This document shows, piece by piece, positions 42,923-54,843 of a DNA stretch of 64,000 nt; the first letter of the stretch is position 1, and each line of letters opens with the position of its first letter. Location of the stretch: the NCBI RefSeq assembly GCF_002261335.1, contig NZ_NEVL01000006.1, forward strand, positions 1 through 64,000, in the 5' to 3' direction. Below the pieces are notes generated by a model. That model was not told the DNA's origin. It saw only the letters and a list, made by a program, of their open reading frames with translations, and ran no database searches. The stretch comes from Bordetella genomosp. 1. Its GTDB lineage: Bacteria; Pseudomonadota; Gammaproteobacteria; Burkholderiales; Burkholderiaceae_B. A program made the position numbers and the translations under genes.

Positions 42923-44461
42923 CTACATCACCGCGCCCAGGGCCCAGGGCACGAATTCGTTCTGGCCGTAGCCGTGTTCCTCGCTCCTGCTGCGCCGTCC
43001 CGACGCGGTGCGCAGCATCAGATCGAAGATGCGTTCGCCCATCTGGGCCACGCTCTGGGTGCCGTCCACCACCTCGCCGCAGTTGATGTCGATGTCGTCT
43101 TCCTGGCGCTGCCACAGCGCCGTGTTGGTCGACAGCTTGAGCGACGGCGCCGGCGCACAGCCGTAGGCCGAGCCGCGCCCCGTGGTGAAACAGATCAGGT
43201 TGGCCCCGCCCGCCACTTGGCCGGTGGCCGACACCGGGTCGTAGCCCGGGGTATCCATGAACACCAGGCCCGGCGTGCTCACGGTCTCGGCGTACTCATA
43301 GACGTCGGTGAGATTGGTGGTGCCGCTCTTGGCGATGGCGCCAAGCGACTTCTCCAGGATGGTGGTGAGGCCGCCCGCTTTGTTGCCGGCCGAGGGGTTG
43401 TTGTCCATCTCGGCCTCGTTGCGCGCGCAATAGTCTTCCCACCAGCGCACCCGCGCCAGCAGCTTGTCGGCCACCGCCTGGCTCTGCGCGCGGCGCGTGA
43501 GCAGGTGCTCGCCGCCGTAGATCTCCGGCGTCTCCGACAGGATGGCGGTGCCGCCGTGGCGCACCAGCAGGTCCACCGCCGCGCCCAGCGCCGGGTTGGC
43601 GCTGATGCCGGAATAGCCGTCGGAGCCGCCGCATTGCAGGCCCACCACCAGATGGCGCGCCGGCACGGTGCGGCGCTCGACCCGGTCGGCCGCCGCCAGC
43701 ATGCCTTCGACCAGCTCGATCCCGCGCGCCACGGTCTTGCGCGTGCCGCCGGTGTCCTGGATGTTGAAGGTGTGCAGCAGGCCGCTCTCGCGCAACCCCT
43801 CCTGCGCCATCAGGCCGCCGATCTGGTTGGTCTCGCAGCCCAGGCCCACCACCATCAGGCCGCCGAAGTTGGCATGGCGCGCATAGCCGCCCAGCGTGCG
43901 GCGCAGCACCCGCAGGGGCTCGCCCTCGCTGCCGGTCGCACAGCCCGCGCCGTGCGTGAGGGCCACCACGCCGTCGACGTTGGGATAGCGCGCCAGGGCC
44001 TCGGGATGGATGTCGCGGCGGAAATGATCGGCGATGGCGCGCGCCACCGTGGCCGAGCAGTTCACGCTGGTGAGGATGCCGATGTAGTTGCGCGTGGCCA
44101 CGCGCCCGTCGGCGCGCACGATGCCCTCGAACGTCGCGGCCGTCTTCGCGTAGTCGGTGGCGTGCGCGTCGGCGCCCACCGCGTAGTCGCGCTCGAAATC
44201 GGAGAATTCCAGGTTGTGGCTGTGCACGTGCTGGCCGGGCGCGATGTCCTGGCGCGCCACGCCGATCACCTGGTTGTAGCGCCGCACCGGCGCGCCGGCC
44301 GGGATCGCGCGTACCGCCACCTTGTGGCCGGGCGGCACCAGACCGGCCACGGTCACGCCCTCTTCGTCGAGGCGCGTGCCCGACACCAGCTGGCGCCGGG
44401 CGATCACCACATTGTCGGCCGGGTGGATACGGATCACGGCGGCCTGGTTCTGCGTAGTCAT
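42923..44461 (-). CDS. uxaA: UxaA-family altronate dehydratase
   Basis: The 512-aa protein joins an N-terminal SAF domain (~1-100, [13 protein letters not shown]) to the UxaA catalytic part, with conserved Cys in [18 protein letters not shown] and [11 protein letters not shown] and the [14 protein letters not shown] segment. It dehydrates D-altronate to 2-keto-3-deoxygluconate; galactarate dehydratases are related but have different N-termini. AAGGAGA lies before ATG 44461. With the adjacent ManD gene it would serve both the galacturonate and the glucuronate branch. Confidence 0.92.
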   Translation of the reverse strand: MTTQNQAAVIRIHPADNVVIARRQLVSGTRLDEEGVTVAGLVPPGHKVAVRAIPAGAPVRRYNQVIGVARQDIAPGQHVHSHNLEFSDFERDYAVGADAHATDYAKTAATFEGIVRADGRVATRNYIGILTSVNCSATVARAIADHFRRDIHPEALARYPNVDGVVALTHGAGCATGSEGEPLRVLRRTLGGYARHANFGGLMVVGLGCETNQIGGLMAQEGLRESGLLHTFNIQDTGGTRKTVARGIELVEGMLAAADRVERRTVPARHLVVGLQCGGSDGYSGISANPALGAAVDLLVRHGGTAILSETPEIYGGEHLLTRRAQSQAVADKLLARVRWWEDYCARNEAEMDNNPSAGNKAGGLTTILEKSLGAIAKSGTTNLTDVYEYAETVSTPGLVFMDTPGYDPVSATGQVAGGANLICFTTGRGSAYGCAPAPSLKLSTNTALWQRQEDDIDINCGEVVDGTQSVAQMGERIFDLMLRTASGRRSRSEEHGYGQNEFVPWALGAVM

Positions 44462-44490
44462 GCTGTCTCCTTCCACCCGCGCCGGGGATG

Positions 44491-45357
44491 TCAGCCGTCG
44501 ATGCGCGCCGGATCCCAGGCATACACGCGCTGGTGCTGTTCTCCCAGCCCCGCGATGCCGAGCTTCATCTCGTCGCCCGCCTTCAGGTAGATGGGCGCGG
44601 GCTTCTGGCCCATGCCCACGCCGGGCGGCGTGCCGGTGCTGATCAGGTCGCCCGGGTTGAGCGTCATGAAGCGGCTCACGTAGCTCACCAGCTGCGCGAC
44701 GTTGAACACCATGGTGCGCGTGCTGCCGTTCTGGAAACGCTTGCCGTTGACCTCGAGCCACATGTCGAGCGCCTGCGGCTCGGGCACCTCGTCGGCGGTG
44801 ACGAGCCACGGCCCGACCGGGCCGAACGTGTCGCAGCCCTTGCCCTTGTCCCAGGTGCCGCCGCGCTCGATCTGGTACTCACGCTCGGAGATGTCGTTGA
44901 CCACGCAATAGCCGGCCACGTGCGACAGCGCGTCGGCCTCCGACACGTAGCGCGCACGCTCGCCGATCACCACGCCCAGCTCCACTTCCCAGTCGGTCTT
45001 GACCGAATCCTGCGGCAGCACCACGGCATCGTTGGCGCCCACCAGCGCGGAAGAGGCCTTCATGAACACCACGGGTTCGGCCGGCACCGGCAGGCCCGAC
45101 TCGGCCGCGTGATCGGCGTAGTTCAGGCCGATGCAGATGAACTTGCCCATGCCGGACCACGGCGGCGCGATGCGGCCGGGGCGCTCCACCAGCGGCAGCC
45201 TGGCCGGATCGAGCGCGCGCAGCTTCTCGAGCGCGGCCCGGTTCAGGCCGGCCGCGTTGAGATCGGCGATCACCCCGGACAGGTCGCGTACGCGGCCCTG
45301 GGCGTCGAGCAAGGCGGGTTTTTCCTGGCCCTTGGGGCCATGTCGCAGCAACTTCAT
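44491..45357 (-). CDS. Fumarylacetoacetate hydrolase-family protein
   Basis: The 288-aa protein has the metal-binding FAH core: GLNYADHAAESG, the ligand-bearing TDWEVELGVVIG, VNDISEREYQ and GDLISTGTPPGVGMG. Close relatives hydrolyse 2,4-diketo-3-deoxy sugar acids to pyruvate and a hydroxy acid in non-phosphorylating L-fucose and L-rhamnose routes. The partner SDR at 45380 would make such diketo acids. Start ATG 45357 has AAGGAG upstream. Confidence 0.88.
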   Translation of the reverse strand: MKLLRHGPKGQEKPALLDAQGRVRDLSGVIADLNAAGLNRAALEKLRALDPARLPLVERPGRIAPPWSGMGKFICIGLNYADHAAESGLPVPAEPVVFMKASSALVGANDAVVLPQDSVKTDWEVELGVVIGERARYVSEADALSHVAGYCVVNDISEREYQIERGGTWDKGKGCDTFGPVGPWLVTADEVPEPQALDMWLEVNGKRFQNGSTRTMVFNVAQLVSYVSRFMTLNPGDLISTGTPPGVGMGQKPAPIYLKAGDEMKLGIAGLGEQHQRVYAWDPARIDG

Positions 45358-45379
45358 GTACAGCTCTCCTTCGACAAGA

Positions 45380-47578
<2,199 letters not shown>

Positions 47579-48229
47579 TCAGTCCAGCGACTCGTAGGCC
47601 GAGGGGTTTTCGAGGATGGAATAGCCCTGTCGCCAGTTCTGCACCGAGACCTGGACCGAACGCACGAACATCATCACGAAGCCCGCCAGCGCGACCCAAT
47701 ACACATAGGCCTTGTTCCAGAACAGCGTGGTCATGGGCTCGTCGCCCACCAGCGTGATGTAGCGGTAGACCAGCCAGACCGCATAGCCGAAGAACGCCGT
47801 GCGGATCAGGTCGACCAGCGTCGAGAACAGGCGCCCGAGCGGCCTGGGCAGGTAGCGGTACAGAAAGTCGACCTGGATGTGGCGGCATGCCCGCACGCAC
47901 ATGGCGGCGCCGAGGAACACCACGCCGATCAGGGCGTAGACCGCCAGCTCCTCCGTCCAGGCGAACGAGTCGTTCATCACGTAGCGCGAGAAGAACTGCA
48001 GGAACACCAGCCCGCCCATGGCCCAGAACAGCGCCAGGCAGAGCCAGTCTTCGAAGTGATAGCCGGACAGGTCCACGCGCTGGTGCTCGTCGGCTTCCTC
48101 GAAGCTCTGCACGATCTCGCTGACCGAGGCCGGTTGGTGCGCCGGCCCTTGCGGCGCGGGCTCGGCCGCCGCGCTGGCGCGCATCGGCTCGTGGCCGGGC
48201 AGCCCGGCGGTCTTGGCATTGGAGTACAT
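47579..48229 (-). CDS. TRAP transporter small permease (DctQ)
   Basis: The 216-aa protein has four membrane helices with the DctQ core FFSRYVMNDSFAWTEELAVYAL and HIQVDFLYRYLP. Its N-terminal cytosolic extension of ~65 residues (Ala/Pro-rich, then EIVQSFEEADEHQRVD) is longer than in typical DctQ (~160 aa). It pairs with DctM 43 nt downstream. Confidence 0.93.
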   Translation of the reverse strand: MYSNAKTAGLPGHEPMRASAAAEPAPQGPAHQPASVSEIVQSFEEADEHQRVDLSGYHFEDWLCLALFWAMGGLVFLQFFSRYVMNDSFAWTEELAVYALIGVVFLGAAMCVRACRHIQVDFLYRYLPRPLGRLFSTLVDLIRTAFFGYAVWLVYRYITLVGDEPMTTLFWNKAYVYWVALAGFVMMFVRSVQVSVQNWRQGYSILENPSAYESLD

Positions 48230-48291
48230 GGCTCCCCCTTGGAGGCATGGCGCCGGCGGGGTGCGCGAACGCCCCCCGGCCGTGCGGCGCC

Positions 48292-49266
48292 TTACTTGAT
48301 GGCCTGGATGCGATCCCAGTCGGACTTCTCGTAGCCGTACTGCTTGAACGGCACCTTCTCGAGCACCGTCTTGCGGAAGTCCTCGATGTCGACCTCGGTC
48401 ACGTTGAGGCCGCGCTGCTTGAACACCGCCACCATCTTGGTCTCGTTGTCGGCCACTTCCTTGGACGCCTTCTCGGCGGCCTGCTGCGCCACTTCGGTGA
48501 AGATCTTCTTGTCTTCATCCGACAGGCTCTTCCAGAGCTTGCCCGAGATCACCGTGTTGAGATGGTCGACGATGTGCGCAGTGAGGATGATGTTCTTCTG
48601 CACCTCGTAGAACTTCTTCGCCTCGATGGTGGTGAGCGGGTTCTCCTGCGCCTCCACCGTGCCATTCTGCAGCGCCAGGTAGACCTCGGCGAACGCGATC
48701 GGCGCGGTGTTGGCGCCACACGCGCGCGGCATGGCGAGATAGGCCGCCACGTCGGGCACGCGCATCTTCAGCCCCTTCATCTCGGCGCAGGTCTTGAACG
48801 GCCGGTTCGAGGTCGACTGGCGCGTGCCGTAATAGGTGGTGGCGACGATGTGGTTGCCGCTCTTCTCGTCGTAGCCCTTGGTGAGCTCTTTGTAGACGTC
48901 GCTCTTCGTGTAGGCCAGCAGGTGCGCCGGGTCACGGAAGATGTAGGGGTAGTAGGTGACGCCGATGCGCGGGAAGCTCTTGGCCGCGAAGCTCGAGCCC
49001 GAGATGATCATGTCGACCGTGCCCAGGGTGAGGCCCTGGTTGATGTCGTTTTCCTTGCCCAGCTGCGACGCCGGGTACACATCGATGTGATAGCGCCCGT
49101 TGGTGCGCTTCTCGATCTCCTGCGCCGCCCACACCGATGCGGTATGGAAGGGCTCGGAGGTTTCGTACACGTGCGCCCACTTCAACTTGTTCTGCGCCAG
49201 GGCGCTGCCCGACAGGGCCAGCGTGGCGGCAGCGAACAGCACCTTGACGGCGTTGCCTCGTTTCAT
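48292..49266 (-). CDS. TRAP transporter substrate-binding protein (DctP)
   Basis: The 324-aa periplasmic protein has a signal peptide (VLFAAATLALSGSALA-QN) and DctP features: KWAHVYETSEPFHTASVWAA, NGRYHIDVYPASQLGKE, the Arg-bearing GLKMRVPDVAAYLAM and NGTVEAQENPLTTI, where the conserved Arg pairs with the ligand carboxylate. It delivers a carboxylate sugar to DctQM. It lies second after the regulator-dehydrogenase pair. Confidence 0.95.
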   Translation of the reverse strand: MKRGNAVKVLFAAATLALSGSALAQNKLKWAHVYETSEPFHTASVWAAQEIEKRTNGRYHIDVYPASQLGKENDINQGLTLGTVDMIISGSSFAAKSFPRIGVTYYPYIFRDPAHLLAYTKSDVYKELTKGYDEKSGNHIVATTYYGTRQSTSNRPFKTCAEMKGLKMRVPDVAAYLAMPRACGANTAPIAFAEVYLALQNGTVEAQENPLTTIEAKKFYEVQKNIILTAHIVDHLNTVISGKLWKSLSDEDKKIFTEVAQQAAEKASKEVADNETKMVAVFKQRGLNVTEVDIEDFRKTVLEKVPFKQYGYEKSDWDRIQAIK

Positions 49267-49344
49267 GTTGTCTCCTCTCCTGAGGTGGTGGAGCGCGGCG
49301 GGTTGCCCTTGATGGGTCGTTATGGCCCGCCGGCCCGGCTGGGG

Positions 49345-50379
49345 TCATGATTCACATACAAGCTGCACCTTGGTACTGCGAGTGCGGTCGGCCGCCAGTT
49401 CGAACGCCTCGGCGGCGCGGTCCAGCGGCAGTTGCGCACTCATCAACGGCCGCACATCCACCCTGCGCGTGCGCAGGCAGGTGACGGCCCAGTCGAACTC
49501 GATACCCGCGCGAAACGCCCCGACGTAGTCGAGCTCGCGCGCCATGATGTTGTTGGCCGGGAAATGCACACCCTCGGCCGGCAGCGTGCCCACCTGCACG
49601 ATGCGCCCGCCGCGGCGCGTGGCGGCCAGGCAGGTGGCGAGCGCGGCCGGGCTGCCGGCGGCCTCGATGCTCACGTCGGCCACGTCGGCCAGCGCATCGG
49701 GCGGCGCCTGGTCGGCGCGCACCGTGCTGTCGGCCCCGACCGCGGCGGCCATCTCGAGCGCGCGATCGGCGATGTCGCTCACGATCACGTGCGCGGCCCC
49801 CGCCAGCCGGGCCGCGATCACGCTCATGCAGCCGATGGTGCCGCCGCCCGTGATCAGCACGGTCTTGCCCAGCAGCGGGCCGGCGCGGTTCACGCCATGC
49901 AGCCCGATGGAGAGCGGCTCGGCACAGGCGATCTCGCCCAGCGAGATGTCTTCGCTCACCGGCGTGAGCTGGCGCTCGCCCATCACGAAGCGCTCGCGGA
50001 ACATCCCCTGCACGTGCGGATAGACGCTGGCGCTGCCCAGGAAACGCATGTTGCGGCAGAGGTTGTCGCGCCCGCCGCGGCAGTAGTCGCAGTGGCCACA
50101 GGGATGCGAGGGATTGATCGCGACCTTCATGCCGGGCTGCACGCGCGTGACGGCCTCGCCCACGCGCATCACGATGCCCGAGGCCTCGTGGCCGGGAATC
50201 AGCGGTTCGCGGATCACGAACGCCCCCACCTTGCCGTGCAGGAAATAGTGCAGGTCGGAGCCGCAGATGCCGGCCGCGCCGAGCCGCAGCTCGACCTCGT
50301 GCGGCGCCAGCGGCGCGGCGTCCGGGTCGGTTTCGAGGCGCAGGTCGCGCGCGCCGTGGATGCGACAGGTCAGGCTCAT
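49345..50379 (-). CDS. Zinc-dependent alcohol dehydrogenase, L-idonate 5-dehydrogenase-like
   Basis: The 344-aa MDR enzyme has catalytic zinc ligands in ICGSDLHYF and GHEASG, a structural zinc cluster HPCGHCDYCRGGRDNLC (four Cys) and an NAD fold motif ITGGGTIGCMSVIAARLAG. The pattern HYFLHGKVG is typical of L-idonate 5-dehydrogenases. ATG 50379 overlaps the gntR stop by 4 bp, so it is the first enzyme of the operon. It would interconvert an aldonate and its 5-keto form. Confidence 0.88.
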   Translation of the reverse strand: MSLTCRIHGARDLRLETDPDAAPLAPHEVELRLGAAGICGSDLHYFLHGKVGAFVIREPLIPGHEASGIVMRVGEAVTRVQPGMKVAINPSHPCGHCDYCRGGRDNLCRNMRFLGSASVYPHVQGMFRERFVMGERQLTPVSEDISLGEIACAEPLSIGLHGVNRAGPLLGKTVLITGGGTIGCMSVIAARLAGAAHVIVSDIADRALEMAAAVGADSTVRADQAPPDALADVADVSIEAAGSPAALATCLAATRRGGRIVQVGTLPAEGVHFPANNIMARELDYVGAFRAGIEFDWAVTCLRTRRVDVRPLMSAQLPLDRAAEAFELAADRTRSTKVQLVCES

Positions 50380-51131
50380 GAGGACGACTCCGCGTGGGAA
50401 CGGCTCGCCGCCGCCCCGGCGCCTTCGGGCGCGGCGGCCCAGTTGGCGGTCAGGCGATCGTGCGAACAAGACAGGTGATGGCGCATCGCATCGCGCGCGC
50501 CGATCGGATCGCCCAGCGCGATCGCATCGATCACGCGCCGGTGCTCGGCAATGGCCGAGGCCCAGCTGGCGGGGTTTTCGAAGTAGTCGCCCAGCTTCAC
50601 CGACAAGGGATTGTGGCGCTCGTCGAACAGCTCGCTCACCACGCGCACCAGCACCGAGTTGTTGGCCATCTCGGCCACCCGCAGATGGAACAGGCGGTCG
50701 CCGCGGATCGGCACCCGGCCGCCGGCGGCCTCGTCTTCCATGGTGTCGACCGCCTCGCGCAGCCCCTCGACCGCGGCCGAGCCCGCCAGGTGGGCGGCCT
50801 GGGCGGCCTGCGCCGCCAGCTCGCCCTCGATGACCTGGCGCGCGCGGATCGTCTCGAGCGGGCTTTCCGCCACGAGGCTGGTCTGTGCCGCACGCTCCGG
50901 CGGCCGCTTCACGTAGATGCCCGAGCCCATGCGCACCTCAACCCAGCCTTCCACCTCGAGCGCGATCAGCGCCTCGCGCACCGACGGGCGCGACACGCCG
51001 AGCTTGATCGCGAGGTCGCGCTCAGGCGGCAGGCGGGCGCCTTCGCGGAACTCGCCGGCCTCGATCAGCAGACGCAGCTGGTCGGCAATCTGGCGGTAGA
51101 GGCGGCGCGGTTCGATGGTCTGGATCGGCAT
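50376..51131 (-). CDS. FadR/GntR-family (FCD) regulator of the sugar-acid operon
   Basis: The 251-aa regulator has a winged helix (LYRQIADQLRLLIEAGEF, LPPERDLAIKLGVSRPSVRE, VEVRMGSGIYV) and a FCD domain (DRLFHLRVAEMANN, EHRRVIDAIALGD). The UxuR/ExuR/LldR-like style and its place at the head of the operon suggest uronate-responsive autoregulation. A GGTAA-N7-TTACC dyad at 51404-51429 upstream is the likely operator. The C-terminus is Ala/Ser-rich. Confidence 0.9.
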   Translation of the reverse strand: MPIQTIEPRRLYRQIADQLRLLIEAGEFREGARLPPERDLAIKLGVSRPSVREALIALEVEGWVEVRMGSGIYVKRPPERAAQTSLVAESPLETIRARQVIEGELAAQAAQAAHLAGSAAVEGLREAVDTMEDEAAGGRVPIRGDRLFHLRVAEMANNSVLVRVVSELFDERHNPLSVKLGDYFENPASWASAIAEHRRVIDAIALGDPIGARDAMRHHLSCSHDRLTANWAAAPEGAGAAASRSHAESSS

Positions 51132-51403
51132 GGACAGGGATGGGGCGGAATCGCGGAACGACGAGCGGCACGGCAGGACAGGCGGCGATGCGGGACTGGC
51201 GTTGCGGTATTGCGGATCTGGCGGGTGCTGCGGACTGCGGTGCGACGGAAAGCGGCAAGGCAGACTGCGGGGACGACGGCACGGCGGTGTTGCGGTGCTG
51301 CGAAAGCGGGGAAAGACGCCTGGGCGGCGCGCTCCCGGAATGCGGGAAGAACCGGGCCGGGATGGGGCGGAAACCGCACCACATCGCGGCGAAAATGTTC
51401 AGG
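51132..51403 (-). other. C-rich, G-poor leader of the sugar-acid operon
   Basis: This gene-free stretch lies between the operator and gntR. On the plus strand it is full of degenerate TGCGG units; in 51181-51300 I count 58 G and 27 C. A minus-strand transcript would therefore be about 48% C and 22% G, the unstructured, C-over-G composition of Rho loading sites. GGATGGGGCGGAA recurs near its two ends. No credible short gene was seen. Confidence 0.4.
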
Positions 51404-51429
51404 TTTCGGTAAAGTGGCCTTACCAATTT
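51404..51429. promoter_or_regulatory. Candidate GntR operator of the sugar-acid operon
   Basis: TTTCGGTAA (51404-51412) and TTACCAATTT (51420-51429) form an inverted repeat GGTAA-N7-TTACC. The right half, read on the other strand, is AAATTGGTAA, the half-site of UxuR/ExuR-type operators. It lies ~275 nt upstream of the gntR start codon. Confidence 0.55.
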
Positions 51430-51599
51430 GCCGCATCTTGCGCTCTGGCGCAGATAGGTCACAATTAGGGTTTGTACTGACTCGATGGCCGCTTACGCGC
51501 GCCGCCCCACCCCCGCCGAATTCCGCCCGCGCGCCCCATACGGCTGCCATGGATATCTGTTAAAAAGCCGCCACACCCGGCCTTTTGATATTCCTGCCC

Positions 51600-51998
51600 A
51601 TGACGCCTACGCCTCACCCCTCGCCCTACAAAAGCTCAGGTGGCCTGCGCCGCATTTTCAATGCGCTGCGCTATTCCCTGCAGGGGCTGAAGGCCGCGAT
51701 CAAGTACGAGGCGGCGTTCCGTCAGGAGCTGGCCCTGGCCGTGCTGCTGATCCCGGCGGCGTTCTTCCTGGGCCGCACGACGGACGAAGTGTTCTTCCTG
51801 ATCGCTTCGGTGGTGCTGGTGCTGGTGGTGGAGCTGCTGAATTCGGCCATCGAGGCCCTGGCCGACGCGCTGTCGGTCGAAACCCATCCCCTGTTGGGCC
51901 GCGCCAAGGATCTTGGCAGCGCCGCGGTGATGTTGATGCTGCTGTTCACCGTTGCGGTGTGGGTCGGCGTCGCCGTCAGCCGCTTCGTCATGAACTGA
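51600..51998 (+). CDS. dgkA: Diacylglycerol kinase (prokaryotic type)
   Basis: The 132-aa inner-membrane enzyme has three helices and the signature VELLNSAIEALADA, including the catalytic Glu and the Asn. RIFNALRYSLQGLKAAIKYEAAFRQE (the amphipathic first helix, starting ~residue 17) is also typical. It phosphorylates diacylglycerol from membrane-derived oligosaccharide or lipid turnover. ATG 51600 is used; AGGxxT-type ribosome sites are weak here. The gene stands between the sugar-acid operon and an NADH dehydrogenase-like gene. Confidence 0.93.
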   Translation: MTPTPHPSPYKSSGGLRRIFNALRYSLQGLKAAIKYEAAFRQELALAVLLIPAAFFLGRTTDEVFFLIASVVLVLVVELLNSAIEALADALSVETHPLLGRAKDLGSAAVMLMLLFTVAVWVGVAVSRFVMN

Positions 51999-52068
51999 GT
52001 TCGGGAGAGGCGGAGGTCACACCTCCGTATGCTCCCCTTTGTCGCGCGGCCCTCTTATACTGAGTCTC

Positions 52069-53385
52069 ATGATGCCCAACGCGACCCCTGCAAACACCGA
52101 CCGTATCGTGATCGTCGGCGGCGGCGCCGGCGGCCTGGAGCTGGCAGCCCAGCTCGGCCGCAAACACGGACGCGACCGCGTCACCCTGGTCGATGCCCGG
52201 CCTTTCCACATCTGGAAACCCTCGCTGCACGAGGCGGCGGCCGGCACCCTCGACATCCACCAGGAAGGCCTGTCCTACCTGATGCTGGCGCACCTCGCGC
52301 ACTTCACCTTCGCGCAGGGCCGCCTGCTCGCGGTAGACCGCGACAACCGCAGCATCACCATCGATGCCGTGAAAGACGCGCATGGCCAGGAAGTGCTGGC
52401 GCAGCGCCAGATCGCCTACGGCACGCTGGTGCTGGCGGTGGGCAGCACCTCCAACTTCTTCAACACCCCGGGCGCGGCCGAACACGCGGTCACGCTCGAC
52501 ACCACCGAAAACGCCGAGCAGTTCCGCCTCACGATGCTCAAGGCCATGGCACTGGTCGACCAGGCCAAGGTGCGCGATCCCGCGGCCCGCCTCGATCTCG
52601 TGATCGTGGGCGGCGGCGCCACCGGCGTCGAGCTGGCGGTGGAGCTCACCGAGGCGAGCCACGTGGTGAGCGCCTACGGCCTGCCGAACTTCCGCGCCGA
52701 ACGCGACCTGGCCATCACGCTGGTGGAGGGCGCGCCGCGCATCCTGTCGGCCCTGCCCGAGAAGATCTCGGCGGCCGCCACCACCCGCCTGCTGGAGCTC
52801 GGCATCAAGGTCGAGACCGGCTGCCGCGTCTCGGAGATCACCGAAAACTCGGTGAAGACCGCCGACGACCGCGAGTTCCCGGCCACGCTGTGCCTGTGGG
52901 CCGCCGGCATCCAGGGCCCCGCGATCCTGGGCACGCTGGGCATGGAGCTCAACCGCTCCGGCCAGCTGATCGTGAACGAGCGTCTCGAAACGCCCGATCC
53001 GCACATCCTCGCCCTGGGCGACTGCTGCGCCGCGCCGTGGGGCGACCGCACCGTGCCCGCCCGCGCGCAGGCCGCGCACCAGCAGGCCGACTACCTCGCC
53101 GCCAAGCTCACCGCGCGCCTGCGCAACCAGCCCGAGACCGACAAGCCCTACGTCTATCACGACCACGGCTCGCTGGTGTCGCTGGGCCAGGACGCCGGCG
53201 TGGGCAGCCTGATGGGCAAGCTGGCCGGACGGGGCCTGTTCGTAAGCGGTACACTGGCGCGCCTGATGTACATGAGCCTGCACCTGATGCACCACCGCGC
53301 GGTGCTCGGCGTCTCGCGTACCGCCACCCTCGCCCTGGCGCGCCTGCTGATGCGCCGCACGCGCCCGCGCGTCAAGCTGCACTGA
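52069..53385 (+). CDS. NDH-2-type NAD(P)/FAD-dependent oxidoreductase
   Basis: The 438-aa flavoprotein has an FAD motif [16 protein letters not shown] (~11-26), a second NAD motif [17 protein letters not shown] (~175-191), and [11 protein letters not shown] near the flavin. Length, the LPGAAEH-like [13 protein letters not shown] loop and a hydrophobic C-terminal helix pair ([15 protein letters not shown]) fit a type II NADH:quinone oxidoreductase. It would pass electrons from NADH to quinone without pumping protons. Tandem ATGs lie at 52069 and 52072. Confidence 0.88.
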   Translation: MMPNATPANTDRIVIVGGGAGGLELAAQLGRKHGRDRVTLVDARPFHIWKPSLHEAAAGTLDIHQEGLSYLMLAHLAHFTFAQGRLLAVDRDNRSITIDAVKDAHGQEVLAQRQIAYGTLVLAVGSTSNFFNTPGAAEHAVTLDTTENAEQFRLTMLKAMALVDQAKVRDPAARLDLVIVGGGATGVELAVELTEASHVVSAYGLPNFRAERDLAITLVEGAPRILSALPEKISAAATTRLLELGIKVETGCRVSEITENSVKTADDREFPATLCLWAAGIQGPAILGTLGMELNRSGQLIVNERLETPDPHILALGDCCAAPWGDRTVPARAQAAHQQADYLAAKLTARLRNQPETDKPYVYHDHGSLVSLGQDAGVGSLMGKLAGRGLFVSGTLARLMYMSLHLMHHRAVLGVSRTATLALARLLMRRTRPRVKLH

Positions 53386-53410
53386 GCGCAAGCCGGCGAA
53401 CCCGCCCCCG

Positions 53411-54235
53411 ATGCCCATGAATTTCAAACAACGACTCGACCACGCCTGGACCACCCGCAACTCGCTGTTGCAGGTGGGCCTGGACCCGGACCCGCAACGT
53501 TTCCCGCGCGAGCTGGACGGCAAGCCCGACGCCATCTTCCAGTTCTGCCGTGACATCGTCGACGCCACCGCGCCGTATGCGAGCAGCTTCAAGCCGCAGA
53601 TCGCCTACTTCGCGGCGCACCGCGCCGAAGCGCAGCTCGAGGCGCTGTGCGATCACATCCGCAGCGCGCATCCCGAGCTGCCGATCGTGCTCGACGCCAA
53701 ACGCGGCGACATCGGTTCCACGGCCGAAAACTACGCCCGCGAGGCGTTCGAACGCTACCAGGCGCACGCGGTCACGGTGAGCCCCTACATGGGTCTGGAT
53801 TCGGTCGAGCCCTACCTGGCCTGGGGCGATCGCGGCGTGATCGTGCTGTGCCGCACGTCCAATCCCGGCGGCTCCGACCTGCAGTTCCTCAAGATGGAAA
53901 ACGGCGAGCCGCTGTACCTGCACGTGGCCGGCCTGGTGGCCGACCGCTGGAACGCACAGGGCCAGTGCGGCCTGGTGGTGGGCGCGACCTTCCCCAACGA
54001 GCTGGCCGCGGTGCGCCAGCGCATCGGCGACGACGTGCCGCTGCTGGTGCCGGGCATCGGCGCGCAGGGCGGCGACATCAACGCCACCGTGAATGCGGGC
54101 GCCAACCAGGCGCGCACCGGCATGATGATCAACTCCTCGCGCGCCATCATCTACGCCAGCAACGGCGAAGACTGGCGCGAGGCGGCGGCCAAGGCCGCCG
54201 AGGGCCTGCGCGACGCGATCAACGCGGTCCGCTGA
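53411..54235 (+). CDS. pyrF: Orotidine 5'-phosphate decarboxylase (type 2)
   Basis: The 274-aa enzyme of UMP synthesis carries the catalytic [17 protein letters not shown] (Asp-Lys-Asp network) and [17 protein letters not shown] phosphate-binding loops. The length (~270 aa) and [13 protein letters not shown] start identify the long type 2 form found in mycobacteria and betaproteobacteria. A second ATG two codons later (53417) is an equally possible start. It lies 25 nt after the flavoprotein gene and may be co-transcribed with it. Confidence 0.96.
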   Translation: MPMNFKQRLDHAWTTRNSLLQVGLDPDPQRFPRELDGKPDAIFQFCRDIVDATAPYASSFKPQIAYFAAHRAEAQLEALCDHIRSAHPELPIVLDAKRGDIGSTAENYAREAFERYQAHAVTVSPYMGLDSVEPYLAWGDRGVIVLCRTSNPGGSDLQFLKMENGEPLYLHVAGLVADRWNAQGQCGLVVGATFPNELAAVRQRIGDDVPLLVPGIGAQGGDINATVNAGANQARTGMMINSSRAIIYASNGEDWREAAAKAAEGLRDAINAVR

Positions 54236-54276
54236 GGCGCACCGCCCGCTTCAACGCACGGGTCGACCCAGGCGCG

Positions 54277-54843
54277 TCAGCGCCGGTCGGCCGGCGAGCC
54301 GATCAGCTCCAGGGCCCCGCGCAGCGCGAATTCCACCGCGGCGCGGCGCACCTGGGTGCGATCGCCGCTGAACACATGCGTGACCGCGCGCGACGAGATG
54401 CCGCCCGCGGCGCGCAGCGCAAAACCAAAGCACACCATGCCCACCGGCTTGCCCGGGGTCGCCCCGCCGGGACCGGCGATGCCGGTCGTCGACACGGCCA
54501 CGTGCGCGCCGGCGCTGGCCAGCAACACGCCATTCGCCATCTCGAGCGCGATGGGCTCGCTCACCGCGCCGAAGTGGTCGAGCGTTTCGGCCGACACCTC
54601 CAGCTGCTCCACCTTGGCCTCGTTGGAGTAGGTGACGAAGCCGCGCTCGAACCAGTTGCTCGAGCCGGCCACTGCGGTGATCGCGCCGGCCAGCAGGCCG
54701 CCGGTGCACGATTCCGCGGTGCCCATCATCCAGTCGCGCTCCATCAGCGCCTGTCCCAGCATCTCGGCCAGTCCGAGCAGGGTGGCCTCGCTCACCGAGG
54801 CCGGCGCCAATCCGTCGTGGTTATTGTTGTCGAGCACGCTCAT
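54277..54843 (-). CDS. pncC: CinA-family nicotinamide-nucleotide amidohydrolase
   Basis: The 188-aa protein is the standalone CinA C-terminal (PncC) domain: TAESCTGGLLAGAITAVAGS, FVTYSNEAK and VSTTGIAGPGGATPGKPVG. It deamidates nicotinamide mononucleotide to nicotinate mononucleotide for NAD salvage. Its ATG overlaps the pgpA stop by 4 bp (54840-54843), the usual betaproteobacterial pairing. Confidence 0.94.
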   Translation of the reverse strand: MSVLDNNNHDGLAPASVSEATLLGLAEMLGQALMERDWMMGTAESCTGGLLAGAITAVAGSSNWFERGFVTYSNEAKVEQLEVSAETLDHFGAVSEPIALEMANGVLLASAGAHVAVSTTGIAGPGGATPGKPVGMVCFGFALRAAGGISSRAVTHVFSGDRTQVRRAAVEFALRGALELIGSPADRR

